Source: an uncultured Eubacteriaceae bacterium (GTDB lineage: Bacteria; Bacillota; Clostridia; Lachnospirales; CAG-274). Taken from it: DNA of 64,000 nt. The stretch covers positions 62,001 to 126,000 of the forward strand of contig CAMTZM010000005.1 in the NCBI GenBank assembly GCA_947086655.1. The letters are read 5' to 3'. A model generated the notes under the pieces. The model was given only the letters and a program-made list of their open reading frames with translations. It did no database searches and was not told where the DNA came from. The position numbers and the translations under genes are program-made. Shown here in pieces: positions 53,992 to 63,637 of the stretch. How positions within the stretch are numbered: position 1 is the stretch's first letter; each line of letters starts with the position of its first letter.

Positions 53992-55775
53992 ATTTTCTTC
54001 CCCCGTATACCTAAACCAACACCAAGCATTACCCAGAAAAGCGGCGAAACTGATACAGTGCTGTCTGTTGCCATAGCGGTAATCATATAACCTATTATAC
54101 CAGCAAATATAGCCGTTTTAAAAGCAAAATTAAAAGAATACATATTTTCCTTTATAAAATATACAATAAATGTAAAAATAAATAACGAAAAAATACAAAT
54201 TAACGCTATTAAAGACAACAATCCTGTATTAACACATTGTTGTATATAAAAATTATGCGGTTTATCAACATTTATATAAGGGTCGCCTAAAAACTTTGTT
54301 TTTCCTCTAAGGTCATTTTGAGGAAATTGAAATGCAAACGTATCAGGTCCACTTCCTATTAAAATATTATCATATATAAGCGGAATACTTCTTGACCATA
54401 TATATCCGCGGCTTGTAGCAAAATACTCAAGACCGTCAAATCCAATGCTATCATATTTATAATCTAAATTAACCCTTGAATAATCTTTTCCAACAGCATA
54501 AAATGTTTTTCCATCAGCTTCAACAATAAATGTTTTTCTGTCTCCTGAAACAGTTATATATTTTCCGGAAACAACAGAACACTGAATATTGCCTATATTT
54601 TTAGTTTTTACATTATATTTTTGTTTATTTTTATTTTCATTTAAAGCTGCTTTAAAAATAATATCACCTGATTTATCTTTAATAGCTATATTAGACTGAT
54701 TTTCATAGTATATTGTAAAAATATCATATGGAACTTCAATATATGCCATATTATTCTCAATTCTAAAATCCCTAAATAAATAAGGGCTTTTTCTTTGTGA
54801 ATCGTTAAACTCAGATTTTATAATATTGACTTTTTCATTAAACGAATTGTTATTATTATATAAAACTATTGTTACAACTGAAAATAATATTAAAAAAGCT
54901 ATTGTAAAGCCAAAAACTTTATAACTTTTATACAATACACATCTTATAATAAATAAAAAGAATATTGTAAAAAGAGAAAAAGCTATCCCGATAATTCCGG
55001 CTGCCGAACGACTTCCTACAAGGTTTATTCCAAGAAGTATTGTTAAAATTATACATATATATTTTAATATATTTTTAACTGGAAGCAATGCTGCTAATAT
55101 TGCCGAAAACGGAAGAGTTAAAGAACAGTAAAGCCCTACGCAGTTTGGATTATATAAAGTAGAATAAACTTGTGTAAATTTAACTCTTAGTCCATTATAT
55201 TTTTCATATAAATCTCCTAAAATTAATTTTGCTCCAAAATCACTTTTAAAAAAATCAAACCCAAAATATTGAAAAGCTCCTACTGTTCCTACAAAAAAAA
55301 TTGATAGAAACAATCCAATTAAAATAAATTTCTTCATATCTTTGTATTCGCAAATCAACATAAAAAAAATCAAGACAAAAGTATAAGATATAATAACCCA
55401 TATACTTTCATATCTTTCTGCAAGTCCAGACATAACTACATCTTTATAAGGTGAAAAAATAGAGGACATAATTGCTAAAAAAATATAAATGCCGGAAAAT
55501 ATAAATACAAGTTTATTAATTTTTCCCTTTACATTATAACGACCTTCATATATTCCAATAAGCATCATAAAAAAAAGAAAAAAAGATAATATACAAAATA
55601 CAACGCTTTTATAATATGAAAATATATCAGTAACTTCTTTTGAAACTCTTAAAAATCCATATTCACTTGTGCTGACGTTAATCTGCTGTGCCCTTACTAT
55701 TAAAGGCACAAAAGCAATCAAAATAATAAAGACTGCTGCCGTAATATAATCAATTTTGTCTTTTTTATAATTCAT
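53988..55775 (-). CDS. O-antigen ligase / Wzy-like polysaccharide membrane protein
   Basis: 595 aa from ATG 55775 (GGAGGAG before it). Many membrane helices. A large extracytoplasmic insertion of about 200 residues (about 285-490) interrupts the usual pattern and ends at SRSIPLIYDNILIGSGPDTF. The HNFYIQQCVNTGLLSL motif is typical of WaaL/Wzy proteins. Likely transfers or polymerises the surface glycan made by the following three genes. Confidence 0.85.
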   Translation of the reverse strand: MNYKKDKIDYITAAVFIILIAFVPLIVRAQQINVSTSEYGFLRVSKEVTDIFSYYKSVVFCILSFFLFFMMLIGIYEGRYNVKGKINKLVFIFSGIYIFLAIMSSIFSPYKDVVMSGLAERYESIWVIISYTFVLIFFMLICEYKDMKKFILIGLFLSIFFVGTVGAFQYFGFDFFKSDFGAKLILGDLYEKYNGLRVKFTQVYSTLYNPNCVGLYCSLTLPFSAILAALLPVKNILKYICIILTILLGINLVGSRSAAGIIGIAFSLFTIFFLFIIRCVLYKSYKVFGFTIAFLILFSVVTIVLYNNNNSFNEKVNIIKSEFNDSQRKSPYLFRDFRIENNMAYIEVPYDIFTIYYENQSNIAIKDKSGDIIFKAALNENKNKQKYNVKTKNIGNIQCSVVSGKYITVSGDRKTFIVEADGKTFYAVGKDYSRVNLDYKYDSIGFDGLEYFATSRGYIWSRSIPLIYDNILIGSGPDTFAFQFPQNDLRGKTKFLGDPYINVDKPHNFYIQQCVNTGLLSLIALICIFSLFIFTFIVYFIKENMYSFNFAFKTAIFAGIIGYMITAMATDSTVSVSPLFWVMLGVGLGIRGKKI

Positions 55776-55892
55776 TGAGAAACTCCTCCAATTTATAAGC
55801 AGAGTCAAATATTTTAAATAAATATACATTAATTTGTCTAAAAAAATAATTTTATAAAATCAAAACTATTTTTATTTTATATAATAGCATAA

Positions 55893-57059
55893 TTATTTAA
55901 TCATATCAATAATTAAAGGTATAAACCCAATTATAAAACCTAATACTCCACCAAAATATGTTATAGCGTTTAATTCTTTTTTTACAAGAGATATAATTAT
56001 ATTTTCAGCTTCTTCAATTTCAAAATTATTAATTTTATCTTCAATAAGTTTTGAGAACTCTATATTTTCAGAAACATAATCCGCCGCAGTATCAACTGCC
56101 TTATTAACAGATTTATGAATAAATGAAAATAATTTTTCCTCACTTATTATTTTTATAATATTCATAATTTTTACTGATAAAATATACTCAATAATTTTAT
56201 CAGAATATTTAAGCGAAAAATTGATAATTTCAGACTTTAAGCTATTATTTTGAAATTTAATTAAATTTTCTCTTAATAAATTTTCAATTTTTTCTCCGTT
56301 ATTAATTAGTAAATTATCAATAAAAATATATACTTTTTTCTTAATTTCATCGCTTTTATCATTATCAATTAAATTTTCAAGCAAAGCGGTTTTTATATTA
56401 GAATATATTTTATCGCTATTTACAAACATGCCGGCAATTTTACCTAAATTTTCATTTATTATTTTTTTTGTAAATTCTCTAAGCTTAATATCAATTTCCG
56501 AATTATCATTTAATAAACTTATAGCTTTATAAGATATTACAGGAAAATATTTATCAATTATTTCTTTAAGTTTCACCTGATTATTTTCCGTAACAGCCTT
56601 TTTTATACAAATACTTAATACATCTGTTATTTTTTCATATATATCGTCATTTTCAGATATTTCAATAATTTTACTTTTTAAAAATTCTTTTAAAAAAATC
56701 TCTATATCTTCTGATTTATCTGAAAAAATCATATTTATAATTTGTTCTAAAGTATAATCATTTTCTTTAAGACCATATAAATATTTTTTTATAGATTCTT
56801 CAATTTTTTCTTTGTTTAAATCACTTGATATACATTTGTTGATTGTGTCTTTTGTAAGTACATGTTCTCCAGCAGCTCCTCCTATACCGGTTGCAAGTTT
56901 TTTTCTTTCTTTCGGAATTATTCCGGGAGTAAATGGAATTTTAATACCAAACAAATATTTTTCTTTATATGGTAGAAAAAGCATTTTTATCGCAAGCCAA
57001 TTTGTAAAATATCCTATAACTGCTCCGGAAATTGGGGCAGCAATAAATGTCCAATCCAT
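55893..57059 (-). CDS. DUF445 membrane protein
   Basis: 388 aa. Family start PISGAVIGYFTNWLAIKMLF and PFTPGIIPKERKKLA are conserved; the middle is a long helical region and the C-terminus is a membrane segment (FGGVLGFIIGFIPLIID). Resembles B. subtilis YheB. Function not established. Confidence 0.88.
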   Translation of the reverse strand: MDWTFIAAPISGAVIGYFTNWLAIKMLFLPYKEKYLFGIKIPFTPGIIPKERKKLATGIGGAAGEHVLTKDTINKCISSDLNKEKIEESIKKYLYGLKENDYTLEQIINMIFSDKSEDIEIFLKEFLKSKIIEISENDDIYEKITDVLSICIKKAVTENNQVKLKEIIDKYFPVISYKAISLLNDNSEIDIKLREFTKKIINENLGKIAGMFVNSDKIYSNIKTALLENLIDNDKSDEIKKKVYIFIDNLLINNGEKIENLLRENLIKFQNNSLKSEIINFSLKYSDKIIEYILSVKIMNIIKIISEEKLFSFIHKSVNKAVDTAADYVSENIEFSKLIEDKINNFEIEEAENIIISLVKKELNAITYFGGVLGFIIGFIPLIIDMIK

Positions 57060-57078
57060 AAAAAAACCTCCTTATAAT

Positions 57079-57122
57079 AAAAGGGCTAAAACAAAACCTC
57101 TTTTATTTGTATTAGCCCTTTT
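57079..57122. terminator. Terminator downstream of rex
   Basis: AAAAGGGCTAA (57079-57089) pairs with TTAGCCCTTTT (57112-57122), with T-rich flanks on the minus strand. Confidence 0.85.
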
Positions 57123-57125
57123 AAG

Positions 57126-57770
57126 CTATTCTATATCATCTGTATAGCCTTCATTATTTAATTTATACGACAAAGTCATAAGACTGTCTGTTAAATGGAC
57201 ATTTTCGACAACAATATCAGATGGAAGTTTTAAGTCAACATGTGAAAAATTCCATACACCTTTTACTCCGCCTTCAACAATTATAGGTGTAATTCTAACA
57301 GCGTTATTTTTAGGAAGTGTAAGAACTGCTATATCAACGTTATTTCTTCTGAGAAATTCAGGAAGTTTATCAATATCATAAATTTCTATTCCCCTTATTG
57401 TCATACCTATAAGTCTTGGATTTACATCAAAAATACCAATAAAATTAAAACCTCTTTTCTGAAAATTCATATAATTTGCAAGGGCTTGTCCAATATTTCC
57501 TCCACCTATAATTATAAGATTATAGGTTTTATTAAGCCCTAATATATTTTTTATTTCATCATAGAGCAATTCAACATTATATCCGTATCCTTGTTGCCCA
57601 AAACAACCAAAATTATTTAAATCCTGTCTTATTTGAGAGGCAGTTACATTCATTTTTTCACTTAAATCTTTTGATGATATTCTCCGTATACCATTTTCAA
57701 TCAAATCACCTAAATATCTATAATAACGTGGAAGTCTTTTTATTACCGCAAGTGAGATTTTTTTTTCCAT
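57126..57770 (-). CDS. rex: Redox-sensing transcriptional repressor Rex
   Basis: 214 aa. Winged helix with SEKMNVTASQIRQDLNNFG, then a Rossmann NAD(H)-binding domain IIGGGNIGQALANY. Rex represses fermentation and NADH-reoxidation genes until NADH rises. Monocistronic with its own terminator. Confidence 0.97.
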   Translation of the reverse strand: MEKKISLAVIKRLPRYYRYLGDLIENGIRRISSKDLSEKMNVTASQIRQDLNNFGCFGQQGYGYNVELLYDEIKNILGLNKTYNLIIIGGGNIGQALANYMNFQKRGFNFIGIFDVNPRLIGMTIRGIEIYDIDKLPEFLRRNNVDIAVLTLPKNNAVRITPIIVEGGVKGVWNFSHVDLKLPSDIVVENVHLTDSLMTLSYKLNNEGYTDDIE

Positions 57771-57957
57771 ATTATCAGCCCTTTACAAAATTCATTATTT
57801 CCATAAAAATTATTTATCTATACTTTTTAAAATAGTATAACATTTTAATTTAAATTTTGTCAATCTTTGAACTTTTAAAACCACAATAAACAATAAATTC
57901 GAGTAATTTTGATTCAGTCTAAATAAATGTAATTTAAATCATTTTACATAAATATTT

Positions 57958-58002
57958 TTAGGGACTGTTTTAAAATTTAATTTATTTTAAAACAGTCCCT
58001 AA
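57958..58002 (-). terminator. Long perfect hairpin downstream of ftsW
   Basis: A perfect 19-bp stem (57958-57976 with 57984-58002) with a 7-nt loop, 15 bp after the ftsW stop. The sequence after it on the minus strand is A/T-mixed rather than a T run, so termination is likely but not typical. Confidence 0.7.
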
Positions 58003-58016
58003 TTTAAAATTATTAT

Positions 58017-59213
58017 TTATCTTATTCTTTCTTCCTTAGAATATCTTGATATATTTAAAACAATTCCCACAGAAGTCATCATAAATAAAAGAGAAGTTCC
58101 CCCATAACTAATAAAAGGCAAAGGAACACCTGTATTAGGTATAGTATTTGTAACAACAGCAATATTAAGTATGACTTGAATAGCAATCATAACAATTATT
58201 CCTGAAACAATAAGACAACCAAACAAATCTGTTGCGTTCATTGCGATTTTTACGCCTCTCCAAATAAGAATAATAAATAGCGTAATTAATAAAACAGCTC
58301 CAAAAAGACCTAATTCCTCACATATAATAGCAAATATAATATCATTATGTCCTTCTGGTATGTATCCAAGCTTTTGACGGCTCTGTCCTAATCCAAGTCC
58401 AAAAAGACCTCCTGACGCTATGGCATATAAAGACTGTATTGTCTGATAACCTTTATTCATAGGGTCGCTAAATGGGTCTTTCCATGCTTCTATACGTCCC
58501 ATTCTAAAGCTCTTTCCGCCTAAAAGCATTGCCACAATGCCTGATGCACCAACAAATGCTGCTACAACAAAATAAATTATCCGTGGGCTTGCTACAAAAA
58601 TTACTGACATACCAATTATAGCAATAATAATTGCCGTACTCATATTCTCAACAGCCGTTAAAGCGGTAGGAACAGCCACAATAATAGAACATAAGAAAAA
58701 ACCTTTCCATGTAGTTAATATCTTTTTATGCTCTGTTATAAAATAAGACAAAAAAAGTATCATGGCAAGTTTTGATACTTCCGAAGGCTGAAATCCAATA
58801 GGACCTATCTGAAGCCATCTTTTTGCCCCGTTTACAGTTCTTCCTATAAATAAAACTAATACAAGACATATATTGCAAAATACATAAAAAGGAATAACTA
58901 TTTTTTTTAGTTTCAAATAATTAAAATTACTTACAAAATACATAGACATAAAACCAATAGCTGCCCATAAAGTTTGTTTTTTTAAATAAAAATATATATC
59001 ATAATTAGACGCTTCTTTAGTTCCGGCACTGTAATAACTTGAACTAAAAACCATTATAACCCCAAAAAGCACTAATAAAATAGTATCCATTAATATTGCA
59101 TAATCGACAGAAGAAACAAGTATTTTTATAACCTTTCTGTTTTGAAAATCGCTTTTTAATTCATTTTGCTTATGAATTTGTCTCCTTCTTCTGTCTAATT
59201 CTGTTTTTGCCAT
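58017..59213 (-). CDS. ftsW: SEDS peptidoglycan polymerase FtsW
   Basis: 398 aa. About ten membrane helices with family motifs GAKRWLQIGPIGFQPSEVSKLAMI, the NMSTAIII region and PLPFISYGGTS. Its place directly after murD favours FtsW over RodA. Polymerises septal glycan strands with a class B PBP that is not in the window. Confidence 0.92.
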   Translation of the reverse strand: MAKTELDRRRRQIHKQNELKSDFQNRKVIKILVSSVDYAILMDTILLVLFGVIMVFSSSYYSAGTKEASNYDIYFYLKKQTLWAAIGFMSMYFVSNFNYLKLKKIVIPFYVFCNICLVLVLFIGRTVNGAKRWLQIGPIGFQPSEVSKLAMILFLSYFITEHKKILTTWKGFFLCSIIVAVPTALTAVENMSTAIIIAIIGMSVIFVASPRIIYFVVAAFVGASGIVAMLLGGKSFRMGRIEAWKDPFSDPMNKGYQTIQSLYAIASGGLFGLGLGQSRQKLGYIPEGHNDIIFAIICEELGLFGAVLLITLFIILIWRGVKIAMNATDLFGCLIVSGIIVMIAIQVILNIAVVTNTIPNTGVPLPFISYGGTSLLFMMTSVGIVLNISRYSKEERIR

Positions 59214-59217
59214 TTAT

Positions 59218-60573
59218 TCACCTCAATTCAAAAACAAATTTCTTAAACAATTCTCCTCGCTGCTCATAGTTGTCAAACATATCCCAACTTGCACATGCTG
59301 GAGACAAAAGAACACAATCACCTGATTTTGCTTTGCTGTAACATAACTCAACGGCAGATTTTAGAGAAGCCGCTTTACTGTAATTTTTAAAATTAAACTT
59401 TTCAGCAGTATCAATTATTTTATCCGCTACTTCGCCTATAACTACAAGATATTTTACCTTGCCTTCAAATTTCTTTATCCATTCACTAAAATCAGAACCT
59501 TTATCATACCCTCCGCCAATAAGAATAATTTTCCTTTTCATAGCGTCTATCGCTTTTATTGCCGCATCGGGATTTGTTCCTTTTGAATCATTATAAAACT
59601 CTATATCATTTATAGTCTCAACATATTCAATTCTATGTGCTACTGCCTTAAATTCTCTTAATGTTTTTACAATAACGCTTTTTGGTATATTCATACAAAG
59701 TGCAATTGCCGTAGCTGCCATTGCATTTTCAATATTATGACTTCCAAGTATATTAAGTTCATTTACATTAATTATTAATTCATCTTTTCCTAATAATCTT
59801 GCATAAATACATTCATTGCTATAATATACGCCTTCATGCAATTCCTTTTTATAAGAAAAAAATATAACTTTTCCTTTTGACTTTTGACTCATTTTACGGC
59901 AGACTTCATCATCATAATTTAATATAAGAAAATCATTTTCGTCTTGATTTTCAAAAATCCTTTCTTTTGCCGCTATATAATTTTCAACTGTCTTATGTCT
60001 GTTTAAATGGTCGGGTGTAATATTTAAAACCGCTGCTGCTTTCGGCTTAAATTTATGTATTGTTTCAAGCTGAAAACTACTTACTTCTGCAACAGCGTAA
60101 CTATCGTAATCAAGTTCAAGCACTTTTTCGGTAAATGGTACTCCTATATTTCCTACAACAGCCGTATTAGATACCATATTTTTAAAAATTTCGCCTGTTA
60201 TTGAAGTTGTAGTAGTTTTTCCATTTGTGCCGGTAATAGCGATAACAGGACAACGGCATAATCTATAACCGAGTTCCATTTCACTCCAAACAGGTACGTT
60301 ATCTTTTTTAGCAATATCAAAAAAAGGCAAATTACATGGAACGCCCGGACTTACAACTATTAATTCATTATCTTTAACAATATCGTCTGGATTTTTTCCA
60401 AGATATAAATTTATTCCTAACGCTTCAAGCTTTGCCGGTTCATCTCCAAGTTTTTCATATGGTTTACTATCTTGAATTGTAACAAAAGCCCCAAGTTTTT
60501 TTAATAATACAGCCGCTGCTATTCCACTTTTTGCAACACCTGAAACGATAATTTTTTTATCTTTAAAGTCCAT
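59218..60573 (-). CDS. murD: UDP-N-acetylmuramoylalanine-D-glutamate ligase
   Basis: 451 aa. The ATG at 60573 is chosen because GGAGG precedes it by 8 bases; an in-frame ATG 15 bp upstream is part of that site. ATP loop AITGTNGKTTTTS, VSSFQLE and the NDSKGTNPDA motif. Adds D-Glu to UDP-MurNAc-L-Ala. Confidence 0.96.
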   Translation of the reverse strand: MDFKDKKIIVSGVAKSGIAAAVLLKKLGAFVTIQDSKPYEKLGDEPAKLEALGINLYLGKNPDDIVKDNELIVVSPGVPCNLPFFDIAKKDNVPVWSEMELGYRLCRCPVIAITGTNGKTTTTSITGEIFKNMVSNTAVVGNIGVPFTEKVLELDYDSYAVAEVSSFQLETIHKFKPKAAAVLNITPDHLNRHKTVENYIAAKERIFENQDENDFLILNYDDEVCRKMSQKSKGKVIFFSYKKELHEGVYYSNECIYARLLGKDELIINVNELNILGSHNIENAMAATAIALCMNIPKSVIVKTLREFKAVAHRIEYVETINDIEFYNDSKGTNPDAAIKAIDAMKRKIILIGGGYDKGSDFSEWIKKFEGKVKYLVVIGEVADKIIDTAEKFNFKNYSKAASLKSAVELCYSKAKSGDCVLLSPACASWDMFDNYEQRGELFKKFVFELR

Positions 60574-60600
60574 TTTTATTTCCTCCATATTGAAATCTTA

Positions 60601-61584
60601 TTAAAAAAATTTCCTTGTAGCAATATACCCTACAAGACAGCAAATAGCAGTTATAACATAAAAAACTGTTACAACCTTTGTTTCTTTCCAGCCGCACTGC
60701 TCAAAATGATGATGAAGAGGAGCCATTTTAAATATTCTCTTTCCATGAGTCAGTTTAAAATATACTACCTGTATCATAACAGATAAAGCTTCAGCTACGT
60801 ATATAAAACCTACAATTATAAGTACTAAAGGCATTTTTAAAATAATTGCCATACTCGCTATAAAACCACCTAAAGCAAGAGAACCTGTATCCCCCATAAA
60901 TACTTTAGCAGGATAAGCGTTAAATAACAAAAATCCTAACAATGAACCAGCAGCTGCTCCTGTTATTGGCAAAATTCCATTTGAAGCTGCATTTGATGCA
61001 AACATAAAAAATATTGAAACAAGAGCCGTAATACCAGCAGCAAGTCCGTCAAGTCCATCTGTAAGATTAACACTATTTACAGTACCAACCATAACAAAAA
61101 AGAAAAACGGAATATATAATAATCCTAAATTTAAAAGTTTTCCGTCAGTAAATGGAATATATATACTTATTCCTATATCAGAATATTTATATATATATAT
61201 TAAAAATATTCCTGTAATAATTATTTGTCCTATTATCTTTTGATAAGCCCTTAATCCAAGAGACCTTTTTTTCACAACCTTTATATAATCGTCTATAAAC
61301 CCTATTATACCATATCCAATTGTAACAAAAATAACCATTATAGCGTCAAAATTACCTTTTAAAAAAAACGCTGATGCCGCTAAAAAACTTATTAAAATCA
61401 TAATTCCACCCATTGTTGGCGTACCAGCTTTAACTAAGTGTGTTTTTGGTCCGTCGTCTCTGACATTCTGTCCGAATTTTAATTTTGTTAAAAAAGGAAT
61501 AATAACTGGGCATAACACTATATTACATACAAAAGCTATTAAAACCGCATAAACTGCGGAAATCATTTCAAAATTAGGTTTCAT
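60601..61584 (-). CDS. mraY: Phospho-N-acetylmuramoyl-pentapeptide transferase
   Basis: 327 aa. Ten-helix membrane enzyme: GTPTMGGIM, NLTDGLDGLAAG, FNAYPAKVFMGDTGSLALGG and APLHHHFE are all present. Makes lipid I. Follows murE directly, without murF between them. Confidence 0.97.
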   Translation of the reverse strand: MKPNFEMISAVYAVLIAFVCNIVLCPVIIPFLTKLKFGQNVRDDGPKTHLVKAGTPTMGGIMILISFLAASAFFLKGNFDAIMVIFVTIGYGIIGFIDDYIKVVKKRSLGLRAYQKIIGQIIITGIFLIYIYKYSDIGISIYIPFTDGKLLNLGLLYIPFFFFVMVGTVNSVNLTDGLDGLAAGITALVSIFFMFASNAASNGILPITGAAAGSLLGFLLFNAYPAKVFMGDTGSLALGGFIASMAIILKMPLVLIIVGFIYVAEALSVMIQVVYFKLTHGKRIFKMAPLHHHFEQCGWKETKVVTVFYVITAICCLVGYIATRKFF

Positions 61585-61614
61585 AATTTCACTCCTGTTT
61601 TCTCAATTGTTTAT

Positions 61615-61661
61615 GGAAACATTGATTAATTTGCTATAAGAATAATTTCAATAATGTTTCC
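61615..61661. repeat. GGAAAC palindrome, copy 3 (mraY leader)
   Basis: GGAAACATT (61615-61623) pairs perfectly with AATGTTTCC (61653-61661). It lies between murE and mraY, 31 bp before the mraY start on the minus strand. Confidence 0.65.
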
Positions 61662-61734
61662 TAAGCGTATATGAAAACTTCATAACAATTGTTGAAACTA
61701 TACGAAAATTCAATTATTTTTTAAATTTTTATTT

Positions 61735-63192
61735 TCATAACGCTCTTAAGGCTTCCTGTGCAACTTCACTGTCATCAAAATGTATTGTTCTGTCTGCAAA
61801 AATTTCGTAATCTTCATGTCCTTTTCCGGCAATTATTACCGAATCATTTTTTTGAGCTGTTTGTATAGCTTTAAAAATAGCATCTTTTCTATCTACAATT
61901 TTTTCGTATTTTACTGACTTTTCTTTAAATCCTTCTTCAATCTCATTAATTATACTTTCAGGATTTTCTGAACGTGGATTATCTGATGTTATAATTGTAT
62001 AGTCAGATAATTTTGCTGCTATTTCTCCCATTATAGGACGTTTTTTTCTGTCTCTGTCTCCCCCGCATCCAAATACAGTTATTACCTTTCCTTCTGTAAA
62101 TTCTTTTATTGATTTAATAATATTCTCCAAACCATCAGGAGTATGCGCATAATCTACAAATACATTAAATCCTTTTTCATTTTTTATATTTTGTATTCTT
62201 CCGGGAACTCCTTTTATATTCTCTATTCCTTTTCTAATTGTTTTCACACTTATACCAAGCTTAACTGAAGCAGCAATAACTCCAAGTGCATTATAAACAC
62301 TAAATCTTCCCGGCACATTTAAAACAAAATTTTCTGTTTTTCCTTTTATGTTAACGTCAAATTTTACTTTATCCATTAAATACTCAATATTATAAGCTTT
62401 AAAATCACATTCTTTTTCAATTCCAAACGTATAAACATCACATGAAGCTTTTTTAATAATTTCATTTGCATATTTATCGTCTGCATTAATTATTCCATAT
62501 TGGCACATTTTAAAAAGCCTTGCCTTTGCATCACAATAATTCTCCATTGTTTTATGCAAATCCAAATGGTCTTGTGTTAAATTAGTAAATATTCCAATTT
62601 CAAAATTACAGCCGTCAACCTTTTTCAACTCGAGAGCATGAGAAGATACTTCCATTACAACATCTTTTACCTTTTTTTTAGCCATTTCGTCAAATATCAT
62701 ATTCAATTCAATTGTGTCTGGTGTTGTACTTGTTGCAAAATCAATATTCAATTCTTCCTCACCAACTCTTGTTTGTACAGTTCCTATTATACCGACTTTG
62801 CGTTTGCATTCTTTTAAAATGTTTTCCATAAAATATACCGAACTTGTTTTTCCATTTGTACCTGTAACACCTATTAAATTAAATTTTTTAGACGGATTAC
62901 CATAAAAATTCATCGCAGCATAAGCAAGTGTTTCTCTTGTATCTTTACACTTTACAACAGCAATCTCACGTGGTATATCTTTAACACTGTCACTTAAAAG
63001 AATTGCTGATGCACCTTTTTCAATTGCACTTTTTATATATTTATGCCCATCTGTATTAAAACCTTTAATACAAACAAAAAGTGAACCTTTTTGAACTTTT
63101 CTTGAGTCAATTGTTATAGACGTAATTTCAGTCTTAAACGTTCCATTTATAAGCTTATACTCAATATTATTAAATACATCCATTAACCTCAT
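61735..63192 (-). CDS. murE: UDP-MurNAc-tripeptide synthetase (meso-DAP type)
   Basis: 485 aa from ATG 63192, which has AGAGGTG before it; the longer reading to 63234 lacks a site. ATP loop GVTGTNGKTSS. The DNPR motif (TSDNPRSENP) is the mark of enzymes adding meso-diaminopimelate rather than lysine. First gene of this cell-wall operon within the window. Confidence 0.96.
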   Translation of the reverse strand: MRLMDVFNNIEYKLINGTFKTEITSITIDSRKVQKGSLFVCIKGFNTDGHKYIKSAIEKGASAILLSDSVKDIPREIAVVKCKDTRETLAYAAMNFYGNPSKKFNLIGVTGTNGKTSSVYFMENILKECKRKVGIIGTVQTRVGEEELNIDFATSTTPDTIELNMIFDEMAKKKVKDVVMEVSSHALELKKVDGCNFEIGIFTNLTQDHLDLHKTMENYCDAKARLFKMCQYGIINADDKYANEIIKKASCDVYTFGIEKECDFKAYNIEYLMDKVKFDVNIKGKTENFVLNVPGRFSVYNALGVIAASVKLGISVKTIRKGIENIKGVPGRIQNIKNEKGFNVFVDYAHTPDGLENIIKSIKEFTEGKVITVFGCGGDRDRKKRPIMGEIAAKLSDYTIITSDNPRSENPESIINEIEEGFKEKSVKYEKIVDRKDAIFKAIQTAQKNDSVIIAGKGHEDYEIFADRTIHFDDSEVAQEALRAL

Positions 63193-63279
63193 TGCCGCAC
63201 CTCTTTGCTTTATATAATTTATAAATAAGAACATATATCATATTAATAATATATTATTTAATGACACAATTATTCTTTT

Positions 63280-63328
63280 AAGAAAACACTGATTTAACAG
63301 CAATAAAGAATAATTTTTTAAAAAACGT
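63280..63328. repeat. GGAAAC palindrome, diverged copy 4 (murE leader)
   Basis: AGAAAACACTGATTTAACAGC then AAAGAATAATTTTTT aligns with copy 3 (GGAAACATTGATTAATTTGC, AAGAATAATTTCA). The far arm is degenerate. It lies about 90 bp before the murE start. Confidence 0.45.
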
Positions 63329-63536
63329 GATTTTACCTTAATTTTATAAAAAATATTTTATATAATATAAAACTATTTTTATATTTATATAATCAATATT
63401 TTTCTAATACATTAAAAATAATACTTTTAAATTATACCATTATATAATTTATTAAGCAATGTAGAGTTTAAAAAAATAATTTTTATTTAATTATAGTTTA
63501 TTTTAAAATTATGTTAAACTTTGTCAAGGTTACAAG

Positions 63537-63637
63537 AACATTTGCCTTTGTACTAAGTGAGAGCTTTTCCTTTCACTGAATATAAGATTAAGTACCCCCC
63601 CCTTAAAATAGCGGTGAACTTCTTCCGTCGGTTAAAA
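63537..63637 (-). repeat. Two-hairpin repeat family 1, copy C
   Basis: Inverted relative to copy A. It reads AGTGAGAGCTTTTCCTTTCACT, then a C8 tract (63595-63602), TTAAAATAGCGG and CCGTCGGTTAA. Almost every block of copy A is recognisable in reverse complement. Confidence 0.8.

Noticed and set aside
42101..63637. CRISPR array
   Set aside because: The repeats are few, kilobases apart, in both orientations and without spacers.
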